From assembly GCF_000335475.2 (NCBI RefSeq), contig NZ_ANAH02000026.1, positions 62,001-126,000 on the forward strand: a stretch of DNA of 64,000 bases, read 5' to 3'. Positions within the stretch are counted from its first letter, which is position 1; every line of letters begins with the position of its first letter. Under the pieces are notes generated by a model. That model saw only the letters and a program-made list of their open reading frames with translations. It was not told the DNA's origin and did no database searches. Of this stretch, positions 34,207-42,726 are shown piece by piece. The stretch is from Cystobacter fuscus DSM 2262 (GTDB lineage: Bacteria > Myxococcota > Myxococcia > Myxococcales > Myxococcaceae). The translations under genes were made by a program, and so were the position numbers.

Positions 34207-35061
34207 ATGGCAGAGGCGAGAACGATCCTGGTTCTGGGGGCGACGGGGCAGCAGGGGGGCGCGACGGCGCGGGCGCTGGTGCGCGACGGCTGGCGGGTGC
34301 GAGCGCTGGTGCGCGATCCGGCGAGCCCGCGGGCGCGGGCGCTCGAGGGGGTGGAGCTGGTGGCGGGTGACATGGGCGATGCCGGCGCGCTCACCGCGGC
34401 GATGGCGGGGGCGTACGGCGTCTTCAGCGTCCAGCCCAGCTCGGGCCAGCCGCAGTACGGAGTCACGGATCAGGAAGAGGAGCGCCTTGGCATCGCCGTC
34501 GCCGACGCCGCCGGCCGAGCGGGCGTCGCGCACCTCGTCTACTCCTCGGTGGCGTGGCTGGGGCCGGACACGGGGGTCGGGCACTTCGAGAGCAAGTGGC
34601 GCATCGAGGAGCACATCCGGCGCAGCCGCCTGCCGGCGACCATCGTGCGGCCCGCGGCGTTCATGGAGTTGCTGCTCGAGCCCCACCTCGGGCTGACGCA
34701 GGGGCATTTCCATTTCTGCATGCGTCCCGAGCAGCCGCTCCAACTCATCGCCGTCGCCGACATTGGCCGGCTGGTCGCGCGCGTGTTCGCCGACCCCGCG
34801 CGCCACCTCGGCCAGACCCTCGAGCTGGTCGGTGATGAACTGACGGGCCCCGCCATCGCCTCCCTCTTCGGCCGCGCCCGCGGCATCGAGGCCAGCTACG
34901 CGCGCTTCCCGGCCGAGGTGCTGGCCGCCAACGACATGATGCGCCGCCTGACCGACTTCACCGACCGCGGAGGCATGACCAGTGGGGCCGACGTGGCGGC
35001 GCTCCGCCAGCTCGTGCCCGACCTGCTCACCTTCGAGGCCTGGCTGCGGCAGACGGCGTGA
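34207..35061 (+). CDS. NmrA-like NAD(P)-binding protein (atypical SDR)
   Basis: A 284-residue Rossmann protein with the N-terminal nucleotide loop VLGATGQQGGATARALVRDG and an ALVRDPASPRARAL segment where Arg residues favour NADP. LVYSSVAWLGPDTGVGHFESKWRIEEHI and TIVRPAAFMELLL are typical of NmrA/HSCARG-like proteins. Members sense redox cofactors or act as quinone/isoflavone reductases. The ATG sits after a GGGAGCGACC site. Expression is probably controlled by the divergent TetR protein, which suggests a detoxification role. Confidence 0.9.
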   Translation: MAEARTILVLGATGQQGGATARALVRDGWRVRALVRDPASPRARALEGVELVAGDMGDAGALTAAMAGAYGVFSVQPSSGQPQYGVTDQEEERLGIAVADAAGRAGVAHLVYSSVAWLGPDTGVGHFESKWRIEEHIRRSRLPATIVRPAAFMELLLEPHLGLTQGHFHFCMRPEQPLQLIAVADIGRLVARVFADPARHLGQTLELVGDELTGPAIASLFGRARGIEASYARFPAEVLAANDMMRRLTDFTDRGGMTSGADVAALRQLVPDLLTFEAWLRQTA

Positions 35062-35103
35062 CGTCAGCTGCCGTCACGCCCCCTCGGGCCCGCCGTGGTG
35101 CGC

Positions 35104-36402
35104 TCAGTTCTGGAGCGTGACGGGGAGCGACACGGTGTTCACATCACCGCCAGCGGCGGCCGTGCTCGTCGCCGTTGCCCTCAGGGTGTAGACGCCGTTG
35201 GCGAGGGTCGCCGTGTCGAGGTACCAGTCATAGGGAGCCAGTCCTTCCAGGCGGGAGGACACCACGGTGTTGTCCTTGATCAACTCGAAGAGCACGTTCT
35301 GGATGCCCTCTCCGTCCTGGGTGCCCCGGGAGGGATCGCTCGCGATCACCGCGGCGTGGAGCGTGCCACGCACGATGTCGTGGTACAGGCTGGGGCTCGT
35401 GAAATAGACCTGGGAGGAGCTGGTCACCGTGATGTTTCGCGTGCCGCGGCCAATGAAGTTCCGGGCGCTGTCGTAGGTCTCATACTTGAGCACGTGGTTG
35501 CCCACCGTGGGGGGATACCACGTGTGGGTGAACGGGGGGGTCAGGGTGGCGAAATCCACGTACGAGTCCGAGAAGTGCAACACGATGCGCGCCACGGCGG
35601 GACTGGCGGAGAAGCGGATGGGGACGCCCTGGTTCAAGGTGTAGGAGCCATTCTGGACAGGCGTGATCAGGGAGTTGTCGGTGTCCGGCAGCGAAGGCGT
35701 CATCACGACGTCTGAAATCTCCGTCCAATCGACGGTCTCGGTGAAGTCCTTGACCAGGGGCGCCGAGCCCGTGACGAGACGCGGGCCGATGATGAAATCC
35801 ATTGGGTCGGTTGGAATGACGGTCTTGTCCGTGATGGTCCGCAGCAGCCTCCCATCAAAGAAGAGGGAGACATGGTCCGCATCGTACTCCAGCGAGGCCT
35901 CATGGTATTGCCCGTCATAGAGATCGACCCCCGTGTCGATCGGCAGGGACAAGGCTTTTCCAAACTTCGCGCTCTCGAAAAGGAGTTGCGTGTTGGAGAG
36001 CGACTGGTTGGTCGTGTAGCCGAAGTTGATTTCGTGGAAGTTCTTCTCGTCCGAGGTGGGACCATCGTCCCACAGCGCGATGCCCCACCACACGGCCCCC
36101 TCGGGACGGTGCGACAGGTTGAAGCGCACCTTGAAGGTTCCCGACGTGAAGCGCTTGGGCTTGTAGCGGATCTTCGACCAGGAGCCCATGGTGTCGGGTT
36201 CGATCCCCTTCTTCACATGGAACTTCGCGGTGCCGCCGGAGACAGTCGGGCAGGAGTACTCGCAGCTCCAGATCGACGAGTCGAACCGGTCGAAGGTGTC
36301 AACGAAGGGAGCCGCATTGGCATTGAAGGCGAAGGCCGTGAACAAGGCCAGTGTCGTCTTGAAAAGCGAGGAGAGGCGTGTGAATCCAGGTTGATTCTTC
36401 AT
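35104..36402 (-). CDS. Secreted GH16-like beta-glucanase fold protein lacking the catalytic motif
   Basis: A 432-residue exported protein with a clean signal peptide ending ANA. Residues 30-230 follow the GH16 laminarinase/lichenase jelly-roll: FDRFDSSIWSC, GTFKVRFNLSHRPEGAVWWGIALW, and LSLFFDGRLLRTI. GH16 enzymes need ExDx(x)E; here the corresponding strand is HEINFGY, so the Asp is Asn and the second Glu is missing. The C-terminal half is Ig-like/fibronectin-like repeats (GSYTLNQGVPIRFSASP, VYFTSPSLYHDIVRG). I infer a carbohydrate-binding protein, or an enzyme with altered chemistry. The ATG at 36402 follows AAAGGAAG. Confidence 0.75.
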   Translation of the reverse strand: MKNQPGFTRLSSLFKTTLALFTAFAFNANAAPFVDTFDRFDSSIWSCEYSCPTVSGGTAKFHVKKGIEPDTMGSWSKIRYKPKRFTSGTFKVRFNLSHRPEGAVWWGIALWDDGPTSDEKNFHEINFGYTTNQSLSNTQLLFESAKFGKALSLPIDTGVDLYDGQYHEASLEYDADHVSLFFDGRLLRTITDKTVIPTDPMDFIIGPRLVTGSAPLVKDFTETVDWTEISDVVMTPSLPDTDNSLITPVQNGSYTLNQGVPIRFSASPAVARIVLHFSDSYVDFATLTPPFTHTWYPPTVGNHVLKYETYDSARNFIGRGTRNITVTSSSQVYFTSPSLYHDIVRGTLHAAVIASDPSRGTQDGEGIQNVLFELIKDNTVVSSRLEGLAPYDWYLDTATLANGVYTLRATATSTAAAGGDVNTVSLPVTLQN

Positions 36403-36469
36403 TCGAAGCTTCCTTTCCATTGATGAGGCGAAGATGGGCCACGAGGGGCTGGAACAGAATCGAAATTAA

Positions 36470-36486
36470 CGTACACCGGCTGTACG
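36470..36486. promoter_or_regulatory. CGTACA-N5-TGTACG palindrome, candidate operator
   Basis: Perfect 6-bp arms surround a 5-bp spacer in an AT-richer stretch, between the GH16-like gene start and the LysR fragment. Length and symmetry suit a dimeric regulator, possibly the one whose gene is now truncated. Confidence 0.45.
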
Positions 36487-36493
36487 ATTTTTT

Positions 36494-36601
36494 ATGGGCA
36501 CGACGCTCTCGTGGGACGATCCACGCATGTTTCTCGCCGTATTGGAGAACGAGAGCCTGTCCGGTGCGGCGCGCATATGTCGTGAGTTTTCTTTCACCTG
36601 A
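36494..36601 (+). pseudogene. LysR-type regulator N-terminal fragment
   Basis: An ATG opens 35 codons reading TLSWDDPRMFLAVLENESL and SGAARICRE, the first helices of a LysR-type DNA-binding domain (usual form LSWDDLRYFLAV...GSLSGAAR). The frame then ends at TGA in an AT-rich stretch. The remaining helix-turn-helix and effector domain are missing. Confidence 0.7.
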
Positions 36602-36701
36602 CTTACATGTATTTCTTGTATTGCGGCAATTTTCGTGTTTTCATGCTAGGGTGCTTTCACGCTCGACCCGAACCGAGCCGCCACGAAAAGGTACAACCCC
36701 C

Positions 36702-37922
36702 ATGAGCCGTCAGCATCGATTCGCCCGTCTGTCCATGAGTGCTTCCGCGCTGAGCACCCTGCTGCTGGGCGGCTGCGGTGTCTCCCATGAGACGGAGCAG
36801 GCCTTCCCCGGAAAGGCAGGTGAAGTGGTGACCGCCCGGGTGGCGTTGCCAGGACTCGGGTTGCAGACGGTCACCTACGAGAAGATCGACGGCATGGCGG
36901 TCATGGAGGGGGACATCCTGCTCGACCCGCGGGAGGAGCCGGCCCGAAGCGGCCAGTCCGTGGGCCGGGCGAACACGGGCTTCCGTTGGCCGGGGGCCAC
37001 GGTCCCCTACGTCATCGATGCGGCCCTGCCCGACAGCGACCGGGTGACGTCCGCCATCCGCCACTGGGAATCCAAGACCTCCTTGCGCTTCAAGCCGCGC
37101 ACGACGGAAGCGGACTACGTGCGGTTCCGGCCGGGTTCTGGCTGTAGCTCGTTCGTCGGCAAGAAGGGAGGCGAGCAGACGTTGGACCTGGGCGGTGGAT
37201 GCAGCGTGGGCTCCACGATCCATGAGATCGGACATGCCCTGGGCCTCTGGCACGAGCAGAGCCGTGCCGACCGGGACAACCACATCACCATCAATTGGGA
37301 CAACATCCAGTCCGAAGCGCAGGGCAACTTCAAGACCTACACGCAGAAGGGGGCGGATGGCATGGACCTGGGCCCCTACGATTATGGCTCCATCATGCAC
37401 TACGGCGCCTACGCCTTCTCCTCCAATGGCCAGCCGACCATCGTCCGCAAGGATGGAGGAGGGGACTTCGGGCAGCGCGATGGGCTGTCCGATGGGGACA
37501 CCCGTGGCGCGGAGTCGCTCTATAGCCCGCGCGCCCGCTTCAGCAATGGGGTGGCCGTGAATCGCTGCCTGGACGTCGTCAACGGCAACTCGGCGCAAGG
37601 GACTCGCACGCAGATCTGGGAGTGCAATGGCTCGGCCTCGCAGGAATGGTTCCTGAGCGTCCATGGGGAGCTGCGCAGCACCCTCGCTCCCAACCGCTGC
37701 CTGGATGTGACCGACGGGAAGACGACGTGGGGCACTCGGGTCCAGATCTGGGAGTGCAACGGTTCGGCCTCGCAGAGATGGACGATCAGCAACGGAGAGG
37801 TGCGCAGCGCGCAGGGGAGCAATCTCTGCCTGGACGTGGCCGGCGCGGGCTCGGCCCCGGGAACCGCAGTGCAGATCTGGGACTGCAACCGCTCGGCCGC
37901 CCAGAAGTGGACCCGGTTCTGA
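36702..37922 (+). CDS. Astacin-family (M12A) metalloprotease with ricin-type lectin domain
   Basis: A 406-residue lipoprotein: signal peptide with lipobox LLGGC, then a propeptide-like region and the astacin domain. The zinc site is HEIGHALGLWHEQSR (HExxHxxGxxHE) and the Met-turn is SIMHYGAYAF. From residue 275 three QxW-type units follow (CLDVVNGNSAQGTRTQIWEC and two relatives, each ending QxW or equivalent), forming a ricin B beta-trefoil that should bind sugars. It cleaves proteins outside the cell and may be targeted to glycans by the lectin. I chose the ATG at 36702 since it begins the signal; the longer upstream frame crosses the LysR fragment. Confidence 0.93.
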   Translation: MSRQHRFARLSMSASALSTLLLGGCGVSHETEQAFPGKAGEVVTARVALPGLGLQTVTYEKIDGMAVMEGDILLDPREEPARSGQSVGRANTGFRWPGATVPYVIDAALPDSDRVTSAIRHWESKTSLRFKPRTTEADYVRFRPGSGCSSFVGKKGGEQTLDLGGGCSVGSTIHEIGHALGLWHEQSRADRDNHITINWDNIQSEAQGNFKTYTQKGADGMDLGPYDYGSIMHYGAYAFSSNGQPTIVRKDGGGDFGQRDGLSDGDTRGAESLYSPRARFSNGVAVNRCLDVVNGNSAQGTRTQIWECNGSASQEWFLSVHGELRSTLAPNRCLDVTDGKTTWGTRVQIWECNGSASQRWTISNGEVRSAQGSNLCLDVAGAGSAPGTAVQIWDCNRSAAQKWTRF

Positions 37923-37992
37923 CACGAGCTCTTCACTTTCTCCGTGAAGTAGGCGCCGCGGTGGGCGGGGAGGCAACTAGAGTGCGTCGACC

Positions 37993-39417
37993 ATGCAACT
38001 CACCAAAGACGCATTCCTCGCCCAAGCCGAAGCGACGCTCACCCGGCTCGAGGGTCCCGTCCTCGCGGCCATCTCCCATCACGACGAGCCCGAGGTTGCC
38101 ACCCTCGCGAGTGCCTTCGGGACAGGCAAGGCGCGCTCCGTCACGGAGTTCATCCAGGAACTGTGCCCTGGGCCCCTCACGCACATTGGTCTCGCGGCCG
38201 TGGTGCTGCGCGAGCTTCTCGAGGCCCGGGACGATGTCCTGGACGGCGAGGTCTCCACGCCAACGGTCGTCACCGGCCATGCGCGCGTCTCCGGTTCGCT
38301 GAGCGTCACCGCCCCGCTCGTCGTCCTCGGTGATCTGGAGGTGGGGGGCGTCATCCACGACGCCGGGCCGGACTCGACGGTCGTCGTCGTCGGCCGGTGC
38401 ACCGCCTGGGGGCTTCGGACGTCGGGGAACTTCCTGGTCCTCGGAGACCTCGTCGTGCGTGACGCCATCCAGGGCGTCTACAACGACGAGAGCCTCGTCG
38501 TCGCCGGTGCGCTCGAGACGCGCTTCCTCGACGAGAACGACCACGACGTCACCGTGCATGGAGAGGAGCGCGTGAAGCACCGGTTCGAGCACGGGCGCTC
38601 CGGTGAGGAAGCGGCGTCGCTCGCCTCCACCTTCCTCGTTCCTGGCCTCTACGACGTGGAACTGGACGAGCTCCATCATGACGAACTCTTCGAGCGCATC
38701 TCCCGGAACGAGCCTGTCTTCACGGAGGCCCCCCAGCCGCGGCAGGTGAAGGAGCCGGACGAACCCACGGCCGAGGAACTCCAGGGCATCGACGTGGCGG
38801 GCATCGTCGCGCGTGCGCCAGTCGAGGTGAGTGCGCGCAACATCTACTACGCGCAGCGGAAGACCGGCGAGGTGTGGCTGAATGGGTCGGGTGAGTTCCC
38901 CGTGGTCATCTTCGACGGGGAGAAGTTCCTGGGACTGGAGCCCTCGCCGGCCCTCGATGCGACACGGGCCTCGGAGCGCGTCACCTTCTGGCGCAAGCGT
39001 GGCGATCTGTTCCTGGAGATCGAGCGCTTCGAGGCCATCGTGCAGGTGCACGCGGGCTACAACAACGGACGCAAGACGGCGCTTCGCTTCGCCTTCGACA
39101 GTGTGGACGCGGCGGTGCGCGCGGTGCGGGGGCTGGAGGCGCGCTACACGGGGGACTTTCTCCGCGTCACGACCGAGATTCCTGGCCGGGGCCTCCTGGA
39201 GCGAGAGCTTTCCAAGTACGCCAATGGGAAGTCCGAGTACACGTCGGCCATCATCAAGGGGACGACGCTCGTGACGAGGGATGGCGTGAACAAGACCTTC
39301 GACGACGAGGCCTCCGCGCTGCTGGCGCTCGAAGACTGGATCGCCACGAAGCGGCAAGCCGGATTCGACCTGAAGATCCTCGAGTGGAAGCCGTTCGGCT
39401 CCCTCGCGGCGCGGTAG
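37993..39417 (+). CDS. Polymer-forming/beta-helix domain protein, function unknown
   Basis: A 474-residue cytoplasmic protein. Residues 80-190 form a run of short beta-strands with V-x-G steps (STPTVVTGHARVSGSLSVTA, PLVVLGDLEVGGVIHDAG, NFLVLGDLVVRDAIQG), as in bactofilin-like polymer-forming proteins. The C-terminal third (IYYAQRKTGEVWLNGSGEF to GLLERELSKYANGKSEY and LEDWIATKRQAGFDL) is of unknown type; the end recalls WGR-like modules. Similar proteins occur in several myxobacterial genomes to my knowledge, but no activity is known to me. It stands alone between the astacin gene and the convergent Tat-exported protein. Confidence 0.65.
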   Translation: MQLTKDAFLAQAEATLTRLEGPVLAAISHHDEPEVATLASAFGTGKARSVTEFIQELCPGPLTHIGLAAVVLRELLEARDDVLDGEVSTPTVVTGHARVSGSLSVTAPLVVLGDLEVGGVIHDAGPDSTVVVVGRCTAWGLRTSGNFLVLGDLVVRDAIQGVYNDESLVVAGALETRFLDENDHDVTVHGEERVKHRFEHGRSGEEAASLASTFLVPGLYDVELDELHHDELFERISRNEPVFTEAPQPRQVKEPDEPTAEELQGIDVAGIVARAPVEVSARNIYYAQRKTGEVWLNGSGEFPVVIFDGEKFLGLEPSPALDATRASERVTFWRKRGDLFLEIERFEAIVQVHAGYNNGRKTALRFAFDSVDAAVRAVRGLEARYTGDFLRVTTEIPGRGLLERELSKYANGKSEYTSAIIKGTTLVTRDGVNKTFDDEASALLALEDWIATKRQAGFDLKILEWKPFGSLAAR

Positions 39418-39487
39418 GAGGTCATGTCCACGAAGTCGGCTCTCCCGCCACGCTCGCGTATCGGGCCCCGGGTCAGGAGAGGCCCCC

Positions 39488-40531
39488 TCACAGCACCTTG
39501 GCGACGGCGATCGAACCCTCGAGGCGGTTACCGGCTTCGTAGAACATGTACTCCTCGCCGTTCTCGGTGCCGAACGACGGCGCCGCCGACCGGCCCTTGT
39601 CGGGCCAGCCGCTCAACGGATTGTGGAACACCCCGAGGTGAATCTCCCTGTCGAAGTTCAGCCCGACCTCGGTGATGTACATCTTGCCACTGTTCCCGTG
39701 GTAGATGACGTAGGCCGTTCCGTTGCGGAACACCACGTGTGGCCCGGAGATGTCCGTGACACCATCGGCGGCCGGCGAGATGAGGGGCTTCTGCTGGATC
39801 GTCCAGGTCTGCGCGTCACCGGACGCGGACCAGCCCCAGAAGAGCTTGCGGCGCCCGTTCTGCATTCCCATGAAGACCATGACGAAGTGGCTGCCCTTGG
39901 ACGGGATGTCGTGCTCGAACACCCGTGCGTAGGACGTCTCGGTGACGGAGCCATCCGTGAAGAATTTCGTCGAGACGCACCCGCCCTGGTAGGTGAAGTT
40001 GATGCCGTCGGTGGATGTCGCCACGCGGGTGACCGTGTTCTCGCCATGGAAGTACAGGTAGAACTGGCTCACCCGCGAGTTCCAGAGCACGTGCGGTGAC
40101 GAGATGTGGCTGATGCCGTCAGGGCCTCCCGGCCACTTTCGCGAGAAGATCGGGTTGTAGGGGTACTCGGTGAACTGACCAGAGAGATGGTCGCCGTAGG
40201 CCAGGCAGATACCTCCGGGCGCATCGTGGGGCGCGTAATAGAGGTAGTAGCGCGCCAACGGGTTCGCGATCCGGCCAACCGTGCCGCGGATGCAGGGGAA
40301 GATGAACTCGCCGGTCGGGTTGTACCTGAGGTTGTTCTTGTTGAACGCCGTACCGATGTATGTGTAGGTCGGGAAGCCGGCGGGCGCCGCATGGACAATG
40401 CCTGACACGAGCCCCGAGCCCCCTCCGAGGATGAGCCCTCCCGACGTTGCCAGTGAGCCCTTGAGAAACGCTCGACGTCCCACCTCCAACCGGACCGCGG
40501 TGCTGCGCTCGAGATCGTCCCTGTCCACCAT
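39488..40531 (-). CDS. Tat-exported five-bladed propeller glycosidase-like protein (GH43/GH117 type)
   Basis: A 347-residue protein. The N-terminus has a twin-arginine signal (GRRAFLKGSLATSGG, then a hydrophobic stretch and AHA-like AA cleavage site), so it is exported folded. The mature part consists of repeated blades (RYYLYYAPHDAPGGICLAYGD, HVLWNSRVSQFYLYFHGEN, HVVFRNGTAYVIYHGNSGK) typical of five-bladed propeller glycosidases. The catalytic acids cannot be placed with confidence. AAAGGAG precedes the ATG. It is followed upstream by the PL11 lyase and GH43 genes on the same strand, so pectin side-chain breakdown is likely. Confidence 0.7.
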   Translation of the reverse strand: MVDRDDLERSTAVRLEVGRRAFLKGSLATSGGLILGGGSGLVSGIVHAAPAGFPTYTYIGTAFNKNNLRYNPTGEFIFPCIRGTVGRIANPLARYYLYYAPHDAPGGICLAYGDHLSGQFTEYPYNPIFSRKWPGGPDGISHISSPHVLWNSRVSQFYLYFHGENTVTRVATSTDGINFTYQGGCVSTKFFTDGSVTETSYARVFEHDIPSKGSHFVMVFMGMQNGRRKLFWGWSASGDAQTWTIQQKPLISPAADGVTDISGPHVVFRNGTAYVIYHGNSGKMYITEVGLNFDREIHLGVFHNPLSGWPDKGRSAAPSFGTENGEEYMFYEAGNRLEGSIAVAKVL

Positions 40532-40763
40532 TTTCGGCTCCTTTGCGTGATCAGACAGGGAACCAGACGCTTTCCAGCATGTCAATCAAAACATGACTAA
40601 CGATACTTCCTCGTAAAGTGAGAGCAAAGCCCCCTGGGGTACCTTCGGGGGCCCCGGCCCACCAGCTCCTCCACCCGACGTCCTCTCGGGCCTCGCGTTT
40701 CGCTACGAGCTGACGGCGGCCCAAGCCAAGTTGGGCTTCATGAGTTTGATCAACCTTCCGGCG
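40532..40763. other. Gap between PL11 lyase and Tat-exported protein genes
   Basis: It holds two small hairpins: GCCCCC with GGGGGC (about 40629-40652), and GCCCAA with TTGGGC (about 40719-40736). Either may end transcription of the lyase gene. A plus-strand stretch reading RYELTAAQAKLGF looks like a decayed coding fragment, but I cannot name it. Confidence 0.4.
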
Positions 40764-42605
40764 TCAGTTGTCGCCGATGAAGTAGCCGAGGTGCGGCGGC
40801 TGGTTGTAGGCGGTGTTCTGCCAGGCGACGCCGAGCCGGTACACCGGATCGTGCATCAGCGTGACGTAGCGGTAGCTGGACGAATAGGGCGAGGAATAGA
40901 TGCGCAGCGCCGTGCTGTCGGTGGTCCGAACGATCAGCTCCTCACGCCAGTCACCGAGGATATCGGCGCTGAGCACCGGGTTGGCCTTGGTGCCGTTATT
41001 GGACGCGGTGCCCGAGGGCGAGAGCAACGTCGAGAGCGTCTGCTCCGTGTAGTTCCACTTGCTGATGGTGACGCCGTCGAGCAGCTCGCGCTGCTTGTCT
41101 CCATCCCACCAGATGGCGAAGTTCATCGGGCCGGGGCGCGTGCCGATGTTCTGGCCGGTGGAGCTGTAGAGCGTGCTCGAGTTGGACGCCCACGCCTCGG
41201 CGCCGGGGTAGCGCGGATCGATGTCGGCGGAGATGCCGCGGCCGACGTCGCTGGAGGCGGAGCTCGTCCAGATGCGCTGGCCGGTGCGCCCGTCGAGCAT
41301 CGCGGCGCCGATGCCGCCGTTGCTGCCCGGGCTCTCATGGACACCGAACCGCTCGAGGCCAGGGCGCGACGGGATGAGATCAGAGACGTGCATCGCGTCG
41401 CCATGGCCGAGGCCACTGGTCCACAGCCGCGTGCCGTTGTCGTCCAAGGCCATGGCGCCGTACAGGATTTCATCGCGGCCGTCGCCATCGACGTCGGCGA
41501 TGCTCAGCTGATGGTTGCCCTGGCCGGTGGAGCTTGAGTCGCCGAGCGCCCGGCTGTCGAACAGCCAGCGCTGGGTGAGCGAGCCGTTGCGGAAGTCCCA
41601 GGCGGTGACGGTGGTGCGGGTGTAGTACCCGCGCGCCATGATGATGCTGGGACGGCTGCCATCGAGATAGGCGGTGGCGGCGAGGAAGCGGTCGACGCGG
41701 TTGCCGTAGTTGTCGCCCCAGATGCTGTTGAGCTGGCTCGACGAAGGATTCTGCGTGTCGGGGTGGCGCGGCACGACGTAGTTGACGGTGGACAGCGCGC
41801 GGCCGGTGGTGCCTTCGAACACGGTGAGGAATTCGGGGCCGGCGAGGACGTAACCCCCGCTGTTGCGATGGTCCGCGCTCGCATTGCCGATGACGCGGCC
41901 CTGGCCGTCGACGGTGCCGTCGGCGGTCTTCATCACGACCTCGGCGCGGCCGTTGCCGTCATAGTCGAACACCTGGAACTGCGTGTAGTGCGCGCCCGCG
42001 CGGATGTTGCGGCCGAGGTCGATCCGCCACAGCCGGGTGCCGTTCAATTGATAGGCGTCGAGGTAGACATTGCCGGTGTAGCCCGATTGGCTGTTGTCCT
42101 TGGCGTTGGTCGGGTCCCACTTCAGCACGAGCTCGTACTGGCCATCGCCATTGAGATCGCCGACGCTCGCGTCGTTCGCCACATAGGTGTAGGCGACGCC
42201 GTCGGGCGTGGTGCCGCCGGCGGGCTTCTGCAGTGGGAGGTTGAGATAGCCGCCAGACCAGATCGCGGCCACGGGGGAGGCCGCCTGCTCGCTGCCGTTC
42301 ACGACCGCGCGAACGGTGTAGGTGGAGCTCGACGTGCCCCGCGTGTCACGCATGTTGGTGCGGTCGGTGAGCGGATCCGTCGTGAGCCTGGTGCCATCGC
42401 GGTAGACGTGGAAGCCGACGCCGGCCGGGTCCGTGGCCAGCAGGCGCCAGGAGACCAGGGTGCCGCCGTTCGACGCGGGCACGGCAACGACGCCGCGTCC
42501 AAGCGTCTCACGCTGGTACTGGGCGGTGGCGGGGGTGGCAGTACCAACGATCGCGGCGCCTGCCAGCAGGCAAGCGGCGCGGCCAAACAGGAGATGTCTG
42601 AGCAT
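40764..42605 (-). CDS. Rhamnogalacturonan lyase, PL11 family (YesW-like)
   Basis: A 613-residue secreted enzyme. From the ATG at 42605 a signal peptide ends ATAQ. The N-terminal Ig-like domain (LVSWRLLATDPAGVGFHVYRDG) is followed by the PL11 eight-bladed propeller with many calcium-binding DxDxDG-like loops: VGDLNGDGQYELVLKWDP, FDYDGNGRAEVVMKTADG, and IADVDGDGRDEIL. HVSDLIPSRPG and WWDGDKQRELLDG are also family hallmarks. PL11 enzymes cleave the rhamnogalacturonan I backbone by beta-elimination. It is preceded by a GH43 arabinanase gene 121 bp upstream on the same strand, consistent with joint RG-I digestion. Confidence 0.93.
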   Translation of the reverse strand: MLRHLLFGRAACLLAGAAIVGTATPATAQYQRETLGRGVVAVPASNGGTLVSWRLLATDPAGVGFHVYRDGTRLTTDPLTDRTNMRDTRGTSSSTYTVRAVVNGSEQAASPVAAIWSGGYLNLPLQKPAGGTTPDGVAYTYVANDASVGDLNGDGQYELVLKWDPTNAKDNSQSGYTGNVYLDAYQLNGTRLWRIDLGRNIRAGAHYTQFQVFDYDGNGRAEVVMKTADGTVDGQGRVIGNASADHRNSGGYVLAGPEFLTVFEGTTGRALSTVNYVVPRHPDTQNPSSSQLNSIWGDNYGNRVDRFLAATAYLDGSRPSIIMARGYYTRTTVTAWDFRNGSLTQRWLFDSRALGDSSSTGQGNHQLSIADVDGDGRDEILYGAMALDDNGTRLWTSGLGHGDAMHVSDLIPSRPGLERFGVHESPGSNGGIGAAMLDGRTGQRIWTSSASSDVGRGISADIDPRYPGAEAWASNSSTLYSSTGQNIGTRPGPMNFAIWWDGDKQRELLDGVTISKWNYTEQTLSTLLSPSGTASNNGTKANPVLSADILGDWREELIVRTTDSTALRIYSSPYSSSYRYVTLMHDPVYRLGVAWQNTAYNQPPHLGYFIGDN

Positions 42606-42726
42606 GATAGGGGTCCACTTCAGGAACACGTTCCAGGACTTCGTTCTGCTCACCGGGCTGGAACTGTCGCGGCATATGGCGGCCCAGGTGCCTCCGCCAG
42701 GGGTGAAACCACTCGCGAGGCATGCA

